Positions 1 to 7,656 of a stretch of 64,000 bases of DNA are shown here, piece after piece. The position numbers and the translations under genes were made by a program. Position 1 is the first letter of the stretch, and the number at the start of each line of letters is the position of its first letter. The notes beneath the pieces are model-generated. The model had not been told where the DNA came from and did not search any database. It saw only the letters and a program-made list of their open reading frames with translations. Origin of the DNA: Streptomyces indicus (lineage in GTDB: Bacteria; Actinomycetota; Actinomycetes; Streptomycetales; Streptomycetaceae); NCBI RefSeq assembly GCF_900100315.1, contig NZ_FNFF01000005.1:372001-436000 (forward strand). The letters run 5' to 3'.

Positions 1-70
1 TGGAGGCCTGACCCGGCGTGGAAGCCTGACCTGCTGGGGAAGCCTGACCCCGCCGCGGAAGGCTGCCCCC
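1..70. repeat. Short tandem repeat, period about 18 bp
   Basis: The core GCCTGACC occurs at 6-13, 24-31 and 42-49, each 18 bases after the last, with a decayed fourth copy near 61-68. The array lies just downstream of the minus-strand collagen-like gene and is cut by the window edge, so its full length is unknown. Its core is the reverse complement of the GGTCAGGC core in the array at 24.0-24.2 kb. Confidence 0.6.
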
Positions 71-75
71 GCAGT

Positions 76-978
76 TCAGACCGTGCCCGACTCCTCGTCC
101 CCGTCCGGCTGTTCCGCCGCGCCCGCCACGCGCCGCAGGGCGGGCAGCACCGGCAGGATCGCCGCGGTCGGCGCGGTCGGCGCGGGCGCGGGAGCGGCGT
201 CGCGTCGGCACAGGAGCGCGTCGGGGTCGTCCACGGGAGTCTGGAGGCTGTACCCCTCCGGGCAGGACGGTCCGGTGGCCCCGGGCGGACCGGCCGGACC
301 CTGGGCGCCCTGTGGTCCCGGGTCACCCTGCGGTCCCGCGTCGCCGCGCTCACCCTTCGCCCCGGTCTCGCCAGCAGGACCTGCGGGGCCGGGTGCGCCG
401 CCGGGACCCGGCGGGCCCGCGGGACCCTCCGGACCCGCGGCTCCGTCCGCTCCGTCCGCGCCGGCCGGACCGGGCGCCCCGCTCGGGCCCGCCTCCCCCG
501 GGACACCCTCCGGACCGACCGCGCCGGGCAAGCCCTCAGGCCCTTGCAGACCCGGCACACCCGCCTCACCGCGCGCGCCCGGTCGCCCGCTCTCGCCCGC
601 CTTGCCCGGCGCTCCGGGTGCGCCCGCGGGGATACGGATCCGGGCGAGCAGGTCGTCCACGGCCACCGACGGGTCGGGGGCCGCGGGCGTCCCGCCGCTC
701 GCCTCGACCTGTGCGCGCAGGGTGCGGACGTCCTCGGCGAGGGTGGACAGGGCCTCGCCCCGGCGTGCTGCCTCCTCGGCCATCCGGTCGGCCCGGCGCT
801 CGCCGGAGTCGATCCGCGCCCACAGGATCACCGCGACCCCGGAGAGCGCGATCAGCACGCAGACGAGGAAGATCTTGCGCCAGCGCAGGGCGAGCATCCG
901 CTCGATACGGGTCACCGGGGGCCTCCGGGCGGGGAGTGGGCCGTGCAGCGGCAGCGGGTCGGGGGGTGCGGTGGTCAC
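76..978 (-). CDS. Membrane-anchored collagen-like protein
   Basis: A 300-residue protein with a GTG start. It has a short cytoplasmic N-terminus, one transmembrane segment at about residues 36-53, a coiled-coil-like linker at about 58-95, and then a long uninterrupted Gly-X-Y tract from about 118 to 240. A short C-terminal tail contains Cys-Pro-Glu-Gly and Leu-Leu-Cys. Gly-X-Y tracts of this kind form collagen triple helices, and here the helix should project outside the membrane as a trimer. The start overlaps the stop of the upstream small membrane protein by 4 bases (GTGA), so the two are probably translated together. Bacterial collagen-like proteins are known from phage tails, spores and adhesins, but nothing here decides the role. 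Confidence 0.8.
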   Translation of the reverse strand: MTTAPPDPLPLHGPLPARRPPVTRIERMLALRWRKIFLVCVLIALSGVAVILWARIDSGERRADRMAEEAARRGEALSTLAEDVRTLRAQVEASGGTPAAPDPSVAVDDLLARIRIPAGAPGAPGKAGESGRPGARGEAGVPGLQGPEGLPGAVGPEGVPGEAGPSGAPGPAGADGADGAAGPEGPAGPPGPGGAPGPAGPAGETGAKGERGDAGPQGDPGPQGAQGPAGPPGATGPSCPEGYSLQTPVDDPDALLCRRDAAPAPAPTAPTAAILPVLPALRRVAGAAEQPDGDEESGTV

Positions 979-1247
979 TGGGTTCCCCCGAGCCGGTGCA
1001 CGTCGAGCCGCAGCCGTGCGATCTCGGTCTGGTCGGCGGCGTGCCGGGTGGTCAACTCGTCGATGCGCGAGTCGCGTTCGGCGACGAGCCGTTCCAGACG
1101 GTCGCGCTCCGTCTGCAGGCGTTCGGTCAGACTCGAGTACCCGGTGAGCGCGTTCTCGCCGCGCTTTCCGAGGTACGCCACGAGTGCCGCGCCCAGTACG
1201 CCCGCACAGGCCAGTAACGAGCCGAGCAGGGTGGTGCCGGCGTCCAA
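975..1247 (-). CDS. Small membrane protein with coiled coil
   Basis: A 90-residue protein starting at TTG. The start is supported by a strong AGGAGG sequence about 6 bases upstream (near 1253-1258). It has one N-terminal transmembrane segment (about residues 5-26) followed by a charged helical tail (about 35-85) with heptad-like Leu spacing, probably a coiled coil. It overlaps the collagen-like gene by 4 bases. The matching architecture (one membrane helix plus coiled coil) suggests that the two proteins assemble together, which is inference. I do not recognise a named family. Small holin-like or phage-tail membrane proteins are alternatives. Confidence 0.65.
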   Translation of the reverse strand: MDAGTTLLGSLLACAGVLGAALVAYLGKRGENALTGYSSLTERLQTERDRLERLVAERDSRIDELTTRHAADQTEIARLRLDVHRLGGTQ

Positions 1248-1476
1248 GGAGTGCCTCCTACGTGACCACCGGCTGACGCCGGCGGGAACTCTCGCCGGAA
1301 CAACGAGGCTGCGGCCGGGTGGTTTGCCGGGGAGAGTCCGATACCTCCGGAAAGGTGCTGACGGCGCGTCAGTTGCCGCGCGCCGCCCGGACGCGGATCC
1401 GCGGCGCGCCTGCGCGACCCGGGATCAGTGGCTACGTTGAGGCCTCGGAGCGGAAGATCGACCGACGGAGGCGGGC

Positions 1477-2325
1477 ATGGCGGGGAAGGCAGGGAAGGCG
1501 GGCATGGCGGGGAAGGCGGGCATGAAGGGCACGAAGAAGGCGAAGGTGCCGCGCGCGGCGTACGAGAGCGAACTGCTGCGCCTCCAGATCGAGTTGGTCA
1601 AGCTCCAGGAGTGGGTGCGGGCCGAGGGCGCGCGCGTGGTGGTGGTCTTCGAGGGGCGGGACGCGGCCGGCAAGGGCGGCACCATCAAGCGCTTCGCCGA
1701 GCACCTCAACCCGCGCGTCGCCCGGATCGCCGCGCTGCCGAAGCCGACCGAGCGCGAGCGCACCCAATGGTACTTCCAGCGCTACATCGAGCACCTCCCC
1801 GCGGCGGGCGAGATCGTCCTGTTCGACCGCAGCTGGTACAACCGCGCCGGGGTCGAGCACGTCATGGGTTTCTGCACCAAGGAGGAGTACCAGCGGTTCC
1901 TGCGCCAGTGCCCGGTCTTCGAGCGGATGCTGGTCGAGGACGGGATCGTGCTGCGCAAGTACTGGTTCTCGGTGAGCGACACCGAACAGCAGGAGCGCTT
2001 CCGGCGCCGCCTGGAGGACCCGCTGCGCCGCTGGAAGCTGTCGCCGATGGACCTGGAGTCGCTCACGCGGTGGGAGGCGTACTCGCGGGCCAAGGACGAG
2101 ATGCTGGTGCACACCGACATCTCCGAGGCGCCGTGGTACGTGGTCGAGAGCGATGACAAGCGCCGCGCGCGCCTGAACATGATCGCGCACTTCCTCGGCT
2201 CGGTGCCGTACCACGAGGTCCCGCCGCCGGTCCTCGAACTGCCCGCCCGTCCGCCGTCCACGGGGTACGAGCGGCCGCCGCGCGATCTTCAGACGTATGT
2301 GCCCGACCATGCGGCGGGGCTCTGA
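1477..2325 (+). CDS. ppk2: Polyphosphate kinase 2 (PPK2)
   Basis: A 282-residue cytoplasmic kinase of the PPK2 family, which transfers phosphate between polyphosphate and nucleotides. The Walker A segment EGRDAAGKGGT is at about residues 59-69, the Walker B-type LFDRSWYNR at about 115-123, and an Arg-rich lid follows. These are the defining PPK2 motifs, and the length suits a one-domain enzyme. The ATG at 1477 follows a GGAGGCGGG ribosome site. The N-terminus carries a short Ala-Gly-Lys-Ala-Gly-Met repeat absent from the conserved domain, encoded by repeated GGCGGGGAAGGC units. It stands alone between a divergent upstream pair and a convergent LysR gene. Its preference for GDP, ADP or AMP cannot be read from sequence. 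Confidence 0.92.
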   Translation: MAGKAGKAGMAGKAGMKGTKKAKVPRAAYESELLRLQIELVKLQEWVRAEGARVVVVFEGRDAAGKGGTIKRFAEHLNPRVARIAALPKPTERERTQWYFQRYIEHLPAAGEIVLFDRSWYNRAGVEHVMGFCTKEEYQRFLRQCPVFERMLVEDGIVLRKYWFSVSDTEQQERFRRRLEDPLRRWKLSPMDLESLTRWEAYSRAKDEMLVHTDISEAPWYVVESDDKRRARLNMIAHFLGSVPYHEVPPPVLELPARPPSTGYERPPRDLQTYVPDHAAGL

Positions 2326-2369
2326 CGCGAAGCCCGCGACGCACGTCACCGCCTCGCGGCCGATCGGAG

Positions 2370-3302
2370 TCAGACGGTGGAGCCGGGCGGCCTGACCAGC
2401 CAACCCCCTTGCTCCGCAAGCGTGGTGGCGGCCTCATGAAGGGCGGTGAGGCCGGGGTGCGTGAGGCCGCGGCGCCAGACCAGGGACACCGGTGAGAGCG
2501 GCAGCGGGTCGCACAGCGGGCGCAGAACCATGCCGGGCATGCCGATGAACTGCGTGGTGGCGAGGACCGACCAGCCCTGTTTGTGCACGACGCGGATGAA
2601 CTCCTCCTCGCCGGCGATCTCCGGGAAGGGCTCCGCCATCCTGATGCCCCAGGGGGCGAACAGGTCCGCGGCGAAGGCCGTCCACTCCGCCGTGGCCTCG
2701 TTGCCCGCCGCCGCGTACAGCGTCTCGCCGCGCAGGCGCGCCATCGGCACGGCCGGCAGCCCCGCCAGCGGGTGGTCGGCGGGCAGCAGCACCGCCAGGT
2801 GCTCGTAGCGGATCAGGCGGTGTTCGAGGCGGGCCCGCACGGCGGCGGGCAGCCCCGCGACATGGCCGGAGGAGACGTCGAGGCGTCCCGCGAGGATCTC
2901 CGCCGCCGCGCCGGTCAGCCCGCTGTGGAAGCGCGCGGTGAACTCCACGCCGGGCGCGGACTCGCGAGCTGCTTCGAGCACTTGGTGCGCGGTGGAGACG
3001 CGGGCGGCGACATCGACGAGCAGCGGGCGGTCCTGCGGGGTCCAGGCGGCGTCGAGCGCGTCGTACGCCGTGAGCACCGCCCGTGCGTACGGCAGCAGCC
3101 GCTCGCCCTCCCGCGTGAGCTGCACCTGGCGCGTGGTGCGCACGAACAGCTCGGCGCCCAGCTCCCGTTCGAGCCGGCGGATGTCCCGGCTGAGCGCCTG
3201 CTGCGCGACGAAGAGGGCCGCGGCGGCACGCGTGAAGTGCAACTCCTCGGCCACGGCGACGAAGCAGCGCAGCAGGCGGGGGTCGGGGGTGCGGGAGGGC
3301 AT
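2370..3302 (-). CDS. LysR-family transcriptional regulator
   Basis: A 310-residue regulator. The winged helix-turn-helix lies at about residues 6-65 (contains FTRAAAALFVAQQALSRDI), followed by the periplasmic-binding-like effector domain. I chose the ATG at 3302 because the LysR domain begins 6 residues later and the upstream in-frame extension has no family similarity. It is divergent from the MFS transporter at 3389, with an ATTCAC-N11-GTGAAT inverted repeat between them, which fits the usual arrangement of a LysR protein controlling the adjacent exporter gene. The effector is unknown. Confidence 0.92.
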   Translation of the reverse strand: MPSRTPDPRLLRCFVAVAEELHFTRAAAALFVAQQALSRDIRRLERELGAELFVRTTRQVQLTREGERLLPYARAVLTAYDALDAAWTPQDRPLLVDVAARVSTAHQVLEAARESAPGVEFTARFHSGLTGAAAEILAGRLDVSSGHVAGLPAAVRARLEHRLIRYEHLAVLLPADHPLAGLPAVPMARLRGETLYAAAGNEATAEWTAFAADLFAPWGIRMAEPFPEIAGEEEFIRVVHKQGWSVLATTQFIGMPGMVLRPLCDPLPLSPVSLVWRRGLTHPGLTALHEAATTLAEQGGWLVRPPGSTV

Positions 3303-3311
3303 CACACCAGT

Positions 3312-3334
3312 ATTCACAACCCAGGTGCGTGAAT
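3312..3334. promoter_or_regulatory. LysR-type operator between divergent genes
   Basis: A perfect 6-bp inverted repeat, ATTCAC (3312-3317) and GTGAAT (3329-3334), separated by 11 bases. LysR proteins commonly bind interrupted dyads of the T-N11-A type. It lies in the 86-bp gap between the LysR gene and the divergent transporter, so autoregulation plus control of the transporter is likely. Confidence 0.6.
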
Positions 3335-3388
3335 GCCGCCGGGACCGGTGTTGGACCCTCGCCGACCCCGTGCACAACGCTTGATCAC

Positions 3389-4669
3389 ATGACTTCAGCG
3401 CGTGCCTACGCCCGGCTCTTCGCGATACCGGGCGCCCGGGCCTTCACCGTGTGGAACCTCGTGGCCCGCCTTCCCATGGGCATGTTCGGCATCAGCGCGG
3501 TGATGATGATCGCCGCCGGGTACGGCTCGTACGCGCTCGCCGGCGCCGTGGCCGCCACCGGTCTGGTCGCGAACGCCGTCGCCGGGCCGCTCGTCGCCCG
3601 CGCCGTCGACCGGTACGGGCAGGCGCGCACCGCCGTGCCCGCCTCCGCCGTCGCCGCGGGCGGGGCGCTCGCCCTGACGCTGTGCGTGTTCCTGCGGGCC
3701 CCGGCCTGGACGCTGTTCGTCGCGTACGTGCTGATGGCGGCGACGCCCAACACCGGTGGCATGTCGCGTGCGCGGTGGGCGCATCTGCTGCGCGGGGATC
3801 CGCGTGCCCTGCACACGGCGAACTCCTTCGAGCAGGCCGCGGACGAGGTCTGCTACATGCTCGGCCCGGTGCTCGCCGCGTTCCTGTGCACCGCGCTGTT
3901 CCCCGAGGCGGGGATGCTCGCGGGTGCGGCGCTGATGTTCACGGGCGTGCTGCTGTTCGCGGCGCAGCGCGGCACCGAGCCGCCTGTGGCCCCGCGCAGC
4001 CGCGGCCGTTCGCCGCTGCGGGCGCGCGGGATGCCCGCGCTGCTGTGCGTGTTCGCGGCCACCGGTGCGGTGTTCGGTTCGCTGGAGGTGGTGACCGTGG
4101 CGTACGCCGACGCGGCCGGCCACAAGGCGGCGGCCGGTGCGGTCCTGGCGCTCCAGGCGGCCGGGTCGTGCGCCGCCGGACTGCTGTACGGCCTGGCCCG
4201 CCCGGCGAAGTCGGCGGCCGTGCGACTGCGGTGGTGCCTGGCGGCGATGGCGGCACTCATGTCCGCACCGCTCCTGGCCGCCTCGTCGGCGGGGCTTCTG
4301 CTGCTCGCGCCGGCGCTGCTCGTGGCGGGCATGGCCACGGCACCGACGATGGTCACGGGGATGCAGCTCGTGCAGCAGCGGACCCCGGCGGAGCGGCTCA
4401 ACGAGGGGATGACGTTGGCCGTGACCGCGATACTCGGCGGGATCGCGGCGGGTTCGGCGGCGGGCGGCTGGGCGGTGGAGCACGCCGGGGCCGTGTCCGG
4501 CTACTGGCTGCCGGTGGCCGCCGCCTCCGTGGCCGTGGCGGCCGCGTTCGCGGTCCGCGGACTCAGCCCGCGAACGCCGGGGTCTGCATCCCCGCACCCG
4601 CGTCCGGCACCACGAGCAGCGAGCCCGACAGCGGATGCGGGCGAGCGAGCCCCGTACGAGCTGTCGTGA
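3389..4669 (+). CDS. MFS transporter
   Basis: A 426-residue integral membrane protein with about 12 predicted transmembrane helices. It has the arrangement of a small-molecule exporter of the major facilitator superfamily. The ATG at 3389 is preferred over an upstream in-frame ATG at 3329 because the latter would add a non-conserved leader that runs through the LysR promoter region. The divergent LysR gene is the likely regulator. The 3-prime end overlaps the convergent SMP-30 gene by 107 bases, so the last ~35 residues (a Pro/Ser/Ala-rich tail) are coded opposite another gene. Substrate unknown. Confidence 0.88.
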   Translation: MTSARAYARLFAIPGARAFTVWNLVARLPMGMFGISAVMMIAAGYGSYALAGAVAATGLVANAVAGPLVARAVDRYGQARTAVPASAVAAGGALALTLCVFLRAPAWTLFVAYVLMAATPNTGGMSRARWAHLLRGDPRALHTANSFEQAADEVCYMLGPVLAAFLCTALFPEAGMLAGAALMFTGVLLFAAQRGTEPPVAPRSRGRSPLRARGMPALLCVFAATGAVFGSLEVVTVAYADAAGHKAAAGAVLALQAAGSCAAGLLYGLARPAKSAAVRLRWCLAAMAALMSAPLLAASSAGLLLLAPALLVAGMATAPTMVTGMQLVQQRTPAERLNEGMTLAVTAILGGIAAGSAAGGWAVEHAGAVSGYWLPVAAASVAVAAAFAVRGLSPRTPGSASPHPRPAPRAASPTADAGERAPYELS

Positions 4670-5426
4670 TGTAGAGGTCGCGCAGACCGGCGCCGCCGAA
4701 CGCACAGGCCGTGGGGCGGCGCACCGGGAGCCGCAGGACGCGGTCGAGCCGGCCGTCCGGGGTGTAGCGGCGGACCTGCCCGCCGTCCCACAGCGCGACC
4801 CAGACACAGCCGTCGGCGTCGACGGTGAGCCCGTCGGGATAGCCCGCCTCGGGTTCGATCTCCACGAACGGCCTTCTGTCGTACGGGAGACGGCCGTCGA
4901 ACCCGCAGACGTCGATGCGCCGCGTGGGGCTGTCGACGTAGTAGACGAAGGCGGCGTCGGGGCTCCAGCCGATGCCGTTGCTCACCGCGACGGAGCCGAA
5001 GAGCTCGGTGGTGGTGCCGTCGGGGGCGATGCGCGTGAGGGTGCCGCCGCCCGGAGCCTCGTCGTAGCGCATCGTGCCGGCCCACAGGGAGCCGTCGGGC
5101 GCCACGGCCGCGTCGTTGCCGCGCCGGCCCGGCACCGCATCCCGCGCGAGCCAGGCGAAGGAGCCGTCGGCCTCGTAACAGGCCACTCCGTCACGGAGGT
5201 TGACCACGAGGCCACCGGAGGTGCGCGGCAGCGCGGCGCCCACGTGCTGCCCGGTCGCCCGCACGGTGCGCCGCCCGGAGACCGGATCGTGGGTGTGGAT
5301 ACGGGAGCCGAGGATGTCCACCCAGACGAGCCGGCCGGCCGCGGCGTCCCACACGGGGCCCTCACCCAGCTCGGCCGTCTCCCGTACGGCCACCTCAAAG
5401 GCCGTCGCCGGCATCGCCGGGCTCAC
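4563..5426 (-). CDS. SMP-30/gluconolactonase-family lactonase
   Basis: A 287-residue six-bladed beta-propeller of the SMP-30/gluconolaconase/LRE family, which hydrolyses sugar lactones to aldonic acids. The metal-binding Glu of GEGPVWD (about residue 22), the Asn of the SNGIGWS segment (about 150) and the Asp of PDGLTVD (about 200) are all present. It overlaps the stop of nothing upstream but begins inside the IclR gene end (ATGA, 4 bases), so regulator and lactonase are co-translated. In context it would open the lactone made by a sugar 1-dehydrogenase, before the dehydratase encoded at 6502. L-arabinolactonase is a reasonable guess, not proven. Confidence 0.88.
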   Translation of the reverse strand: MSPAMPATAFEVAVRETAELGEGPVWDAAAGRLVWVDILGSRIHTHDPVSGRRTVRATGQHVGAALPRTSGGLVVNLRDGVACYEADGSFAWLARDAVPGRRGNDAAVAPDGSLWAGTMRYDEAPGGGTLTRIAPDGTTTELFGSVAVSNGIGWSPDAAFVYYVDSPTRRIDVCGFDGRLPYDRRPFVEIEPEAGYPDGLTVDADGCVWVALWDGGQVRRYTPDGRLDRVLRLPVRRPTACAFGGAGLRDLYITTARTGLARPHPLSGSLLVVPDAGAGMQTPAFAG

Positions 5427-6208
5427 CGGTCGCCGCCGCGGAAGCCCAGGCTCTCCGACAGGTCGCGCGCGCCCTTGGCCGCCAGTTCGGCGAGCTCCTC
5501 CTCGCGCTCCTCGGTCCAGCGGATCATCGGCACGGACACGGAGAGCGCGGCGACCACGCGGCCCGCGCGGTCACGTACCGGCGCGGCCACACAGCTCACG
5601 TCCGGGTTGGACTCGCGGTGTTCCGTGGCGATCCCACGCGCGCGGATTCCGGCGAGCGCGGACCGCAGCTCGTCGTGGTCCGTGATGCTGTTGTGCGTCA
5701 TCGCATCGAGCTCGCCGGCCTCCGCGAGCCGGGCGTCCAGCTCGTCGGCGGGCAGCGAGGCGAGCAGCATCTTGCCGACGGAGGTGCAGTGCGCGGGCAA
5801 CCGGCGCCCGGCGGCGGAAACCATCCGGACCGCGTGGATGGAGTCGACCTTGGCGATGTAGATGACGTCCAGGTCCTCCAGGATCGCCACGTGCACGGTC
5901 TCGTCGCAGGTCTCGGCGACCTCGCGGGCCACCCGCTGGCCCTCCGCGGCGAGGTCGAGCTGCTCCGCGTACCGACTGCCGAGCTGGTAGGAGCGGACGC
6001 CCAGACGATAGCGGCCCGGCTGTTCGGGCACGGGCACGAGGTACGAGCGGGCGGCCAGCGTGGTCACCAGCTCGTGCACGGTGGTGCGCGGCAGACCCAG
6101 CTTGCGCGTGATGTCCGGCGCGGACAGCGTGCCCTCGCCGTCCAGGAACAGCTCGAGTATGTCCAGCGCCCTGGTCACCGCCGGGACCAGTCGTCCCATC
6201 TCGCTCAC
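5423..6208 (-). CDS. IclR-family transcriptional regulator
   Basis: A 261-residue regulator. The N-terminal winged helix-turn-helix lies at about residues 10-70 (TLSAPDITRKLGLPRTTVHE) and the IclR effector-binding GAF-like domain at about 80-255. It is transcribed with the lactonase gene, and divergently from the dehydratase operon at 6502. A 16-bp inverted repeat lies 12 bases before its own start, and related sites lie before 6502, 8865 and the GH51 gene. This makes it the best candidate for the local regulator of the sugar locus, probably relieved by a sugar or sugar acid. Confidence 0.93.
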   Translation of the reverse strand: MSEMGRLVPAVTRALDILELFLDGEGTLSAPDITRKLGLPRTTVHELVTTLAARSYLVPVPEQPGRYRLGVRSYQLGSRYAEQLDLAAEGQRVAREVAETCDETVHVAILEDLDVIYIAKVDSIHAVRMVSAAGRRLPAHCTSVGKMLLASLPADELDARLAEAGELDAMTHNSITDHDELRSALAGIRARGIATEHRESNPDVSCVAAPVRDRAGRVVAALSVSVPMIRWTEEREEELAELAAKGARDLSESLGFRGGDR

Positions 6209-6219
6209 CCACCCCAGTC

Positions 6220-6235
6220 GTTCGATACTTCGGCC
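6220..6235. promoter_or_regulatory. Candidate IclR operator (autoregulatory)
   Basis: GTTCGATACTTCGGCC, a 6-4-6 imperfect palindrome matching the shared consensus GTTCGA-N4-TCGAAC. It sits 12 bases upstream of the IclR start, where binding would block transcription or ribosome loading of the regulator-lactonase unit. Confidence 0.55.
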
Positions 6236-6394
6236 ATTGGCCGGGATCCCGAACGCAGGCTAACCACAGTCCCGTTCACCGGGCAATGCCCCTGCGGGGA
6301 ACGCGACCGGGAACCAGCATCCCTCCTCCCGCCCGCCGCCGGCGCGGGCTTCGCGCGATCCATTGACACCACCGCCGAGCCCTGTTTACGGTCA

Positions 6395-6429
6395 CGCCAC
6401 GATTTCGAACGTGTGACGAAATCTCGAAC
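6395..6429. promoter_or_regulatory. Tandem candidate IclR operators before dehydratase operon
   Basis: Two 16-bp sites, 6395-6410 (CGCCACGATTTCGAAC) and 6414-6429 (TGACGAAATCTCGAAC), are repeated with a 19-bp centre spacing. Each has a perfect TCGAAC half and a weaker other half. A further TCTCGAAC half-site is at 6461-6468. The same 19-bp tandem spacing recurs before the GH51 gene, which argues for side-by-side binding of two dimers. Confidence 0.55.
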
Positions 6430-6501
6430 AACTCGGACTGCTCACCCACACGTCGAATCCTCTCGAACGACCCGCTCCGACTCTCTCTGGGGACAACTGC
6501 C

Positions 6502-7656
6502 GTGCGCATCACGGGAATCAGCACTCATGTCGTCGGGACGCCCTGGCGCAACCTCACCTATGTGCTCGTCCACACCGACGAAGGCCTCACCGGTGTCGGC
6601 GAGACCCGCATGCTCGGCCGCACGGACGCCCTCGTCGGGTATCTGCGCGAGGCCGAGGCCAACCACATCGCGGGCTCCGACCCGTTCGCCGTCGAGGATC
6701 TCGTCCGGCGGATGAAGTACGGCGACTACGGACGCGCCGGCGAGATCGTCATGTCCGGCATCGCCGTGATCGAGATGGCCTGCTGGGACATCAAGGGCAA
6801 GGCGCTCGGCGTGCCGGTCTGGCAGCTGCTCGGCGGCAAGGTGACCGACCAGGTCAAGGCATACGCGAACGGCTGGTACACGACCGAGCGCACGCCCGAG
6901 GCCTACCACCAGGCGGCGAAGGGCGTGGTGGCGCGCGGCTACCGGGCCCTGAAGATCGACCCGTTCGGCACCGGGCACTTCGAACTGGACCACGAGCAGA
7001 CCTGGTACGCGGTCTCGCTGATCGAGGCCGTGCGCGACGCCATCGGCCCCGAGTGCGAGCTGATGCTGGAGATGCACGGCCGCTTCAGCCCCTCCACTGC
7101 GGTACGCCTGGCGCGCGAGCTCGCTCCGTTCAAGCCGGCCTGGCTGGAGGAGCCGGTGCCCCCGGAGAACCTCAAGGCCCTGGAGAAGGTGGCCGCGAAG
7201 GTGGACATCCCGGTGGCGACCGGCGAACGGATCCACGACCGGATCGAGTTCCGCGAGCTGTTCGAGTCGCAGGCCGTGGACATCATCCAGCCCGACCTCG
7301 GGCACATCGGCGGCATCCTGGAGACCCGCAAGCTGGCGGCCACCGCCGAGACCCACTACATGCTCGTCGCCCCGCACAACGTCGGCGGTTCCGTGCTCAC
7401 CGCCGCCTCGCTCCAACTCGCCGCCTGCACCCCGAACTTCAAGATCCTGGAGCACTTCAACGACTTCGCGGACGCGGAGATCAAGAAGGTGGTCAAGGGC
7501 GCACCCCAGGTGGACCCGGAGACCGGCTGCTTCGCGGTCTCGCACGCCCCGGGGCTCGGTGTCGAGCTGGACGTGGACGCGGCGGCCGAGTTCCCGCAGC
7601 AGCAGGCCCGGTTCGACCTGTGGGCCGACGGCTGGGAGAAGAGGCAGCCCAAGTGA
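6502..7656 (+). CDS. Mandelate racemase/enolase-superfamily sugar-acid dehydratase
   Basis: A 384-residue enolase-superfamily enzyme with a GTG start. The N-terminal capping domain is followed by a TIM barrel with metal ligands in LEMHGRF (about residue 192), WLEEPVPPEN (about 215-224) and TGER (about 242), and a catalytic His in APHNVGG (about 293). This set resembles the galactonate-dehydratase branch, which removes water from aldonic acids to give 2-keto-3-deoxy acids. It is first in a plus-strand operon with a dehydrogenase (GTGA overlap) and is preceded by tandem candidate IclR sites. With the lactonase it supplies the middle of an oxidative sugar pathway. Whether the substrate is arabonate, galactonate or fuconate is not decided. 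Confidence 0.87.
   Translation: MRITGISTHVVGTPWRNLTYVLVHTDEGLTGVGETRMLGRTDALVGYLREAEANHIAGSDPFAVEDLVRRMKYGDYGRAGEIVMSGIAVIEMACWDIKGKALGVPVWQLLGGKVTDQVKAYANGWYTTERTPEAYHQAAKGVVARGYRALKIDPFGTGHFELDHEQTWYAVSLIEAVRDAIGPECELMLEMHGRFSPSTAVRLARELAPFKPAWLEEPVPPENLKALEKVAAKVDIPVATGERIHDRIEFRELFESQAVDIIQPDLGHIGGILETRKLAATAETHYMLVAPHNVGGSVLTAASLQLAACTPNFKILEHFNDFADAEIKKVVKGAPQVDPETGCFAVSHAPGLGVELDVDAAAEFPQQQARFDLWADGWEKRQPK

Noticed and set aside
83..1147. Long open frame on the plus strand opposite the collagen-like gene
   Set aside because: It is a mirror of the Gly-X-Y repeat in GC-rich DNA; it has Pro/Ala/Gly-rich text without a domain and no ribosome site.
4635..5861. Plus-strand open frame opposite the lactonase and IclR genes
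   Set aside because: Composition is antisense-like and the minus strand carries clear SMP-30 and IclR domains.
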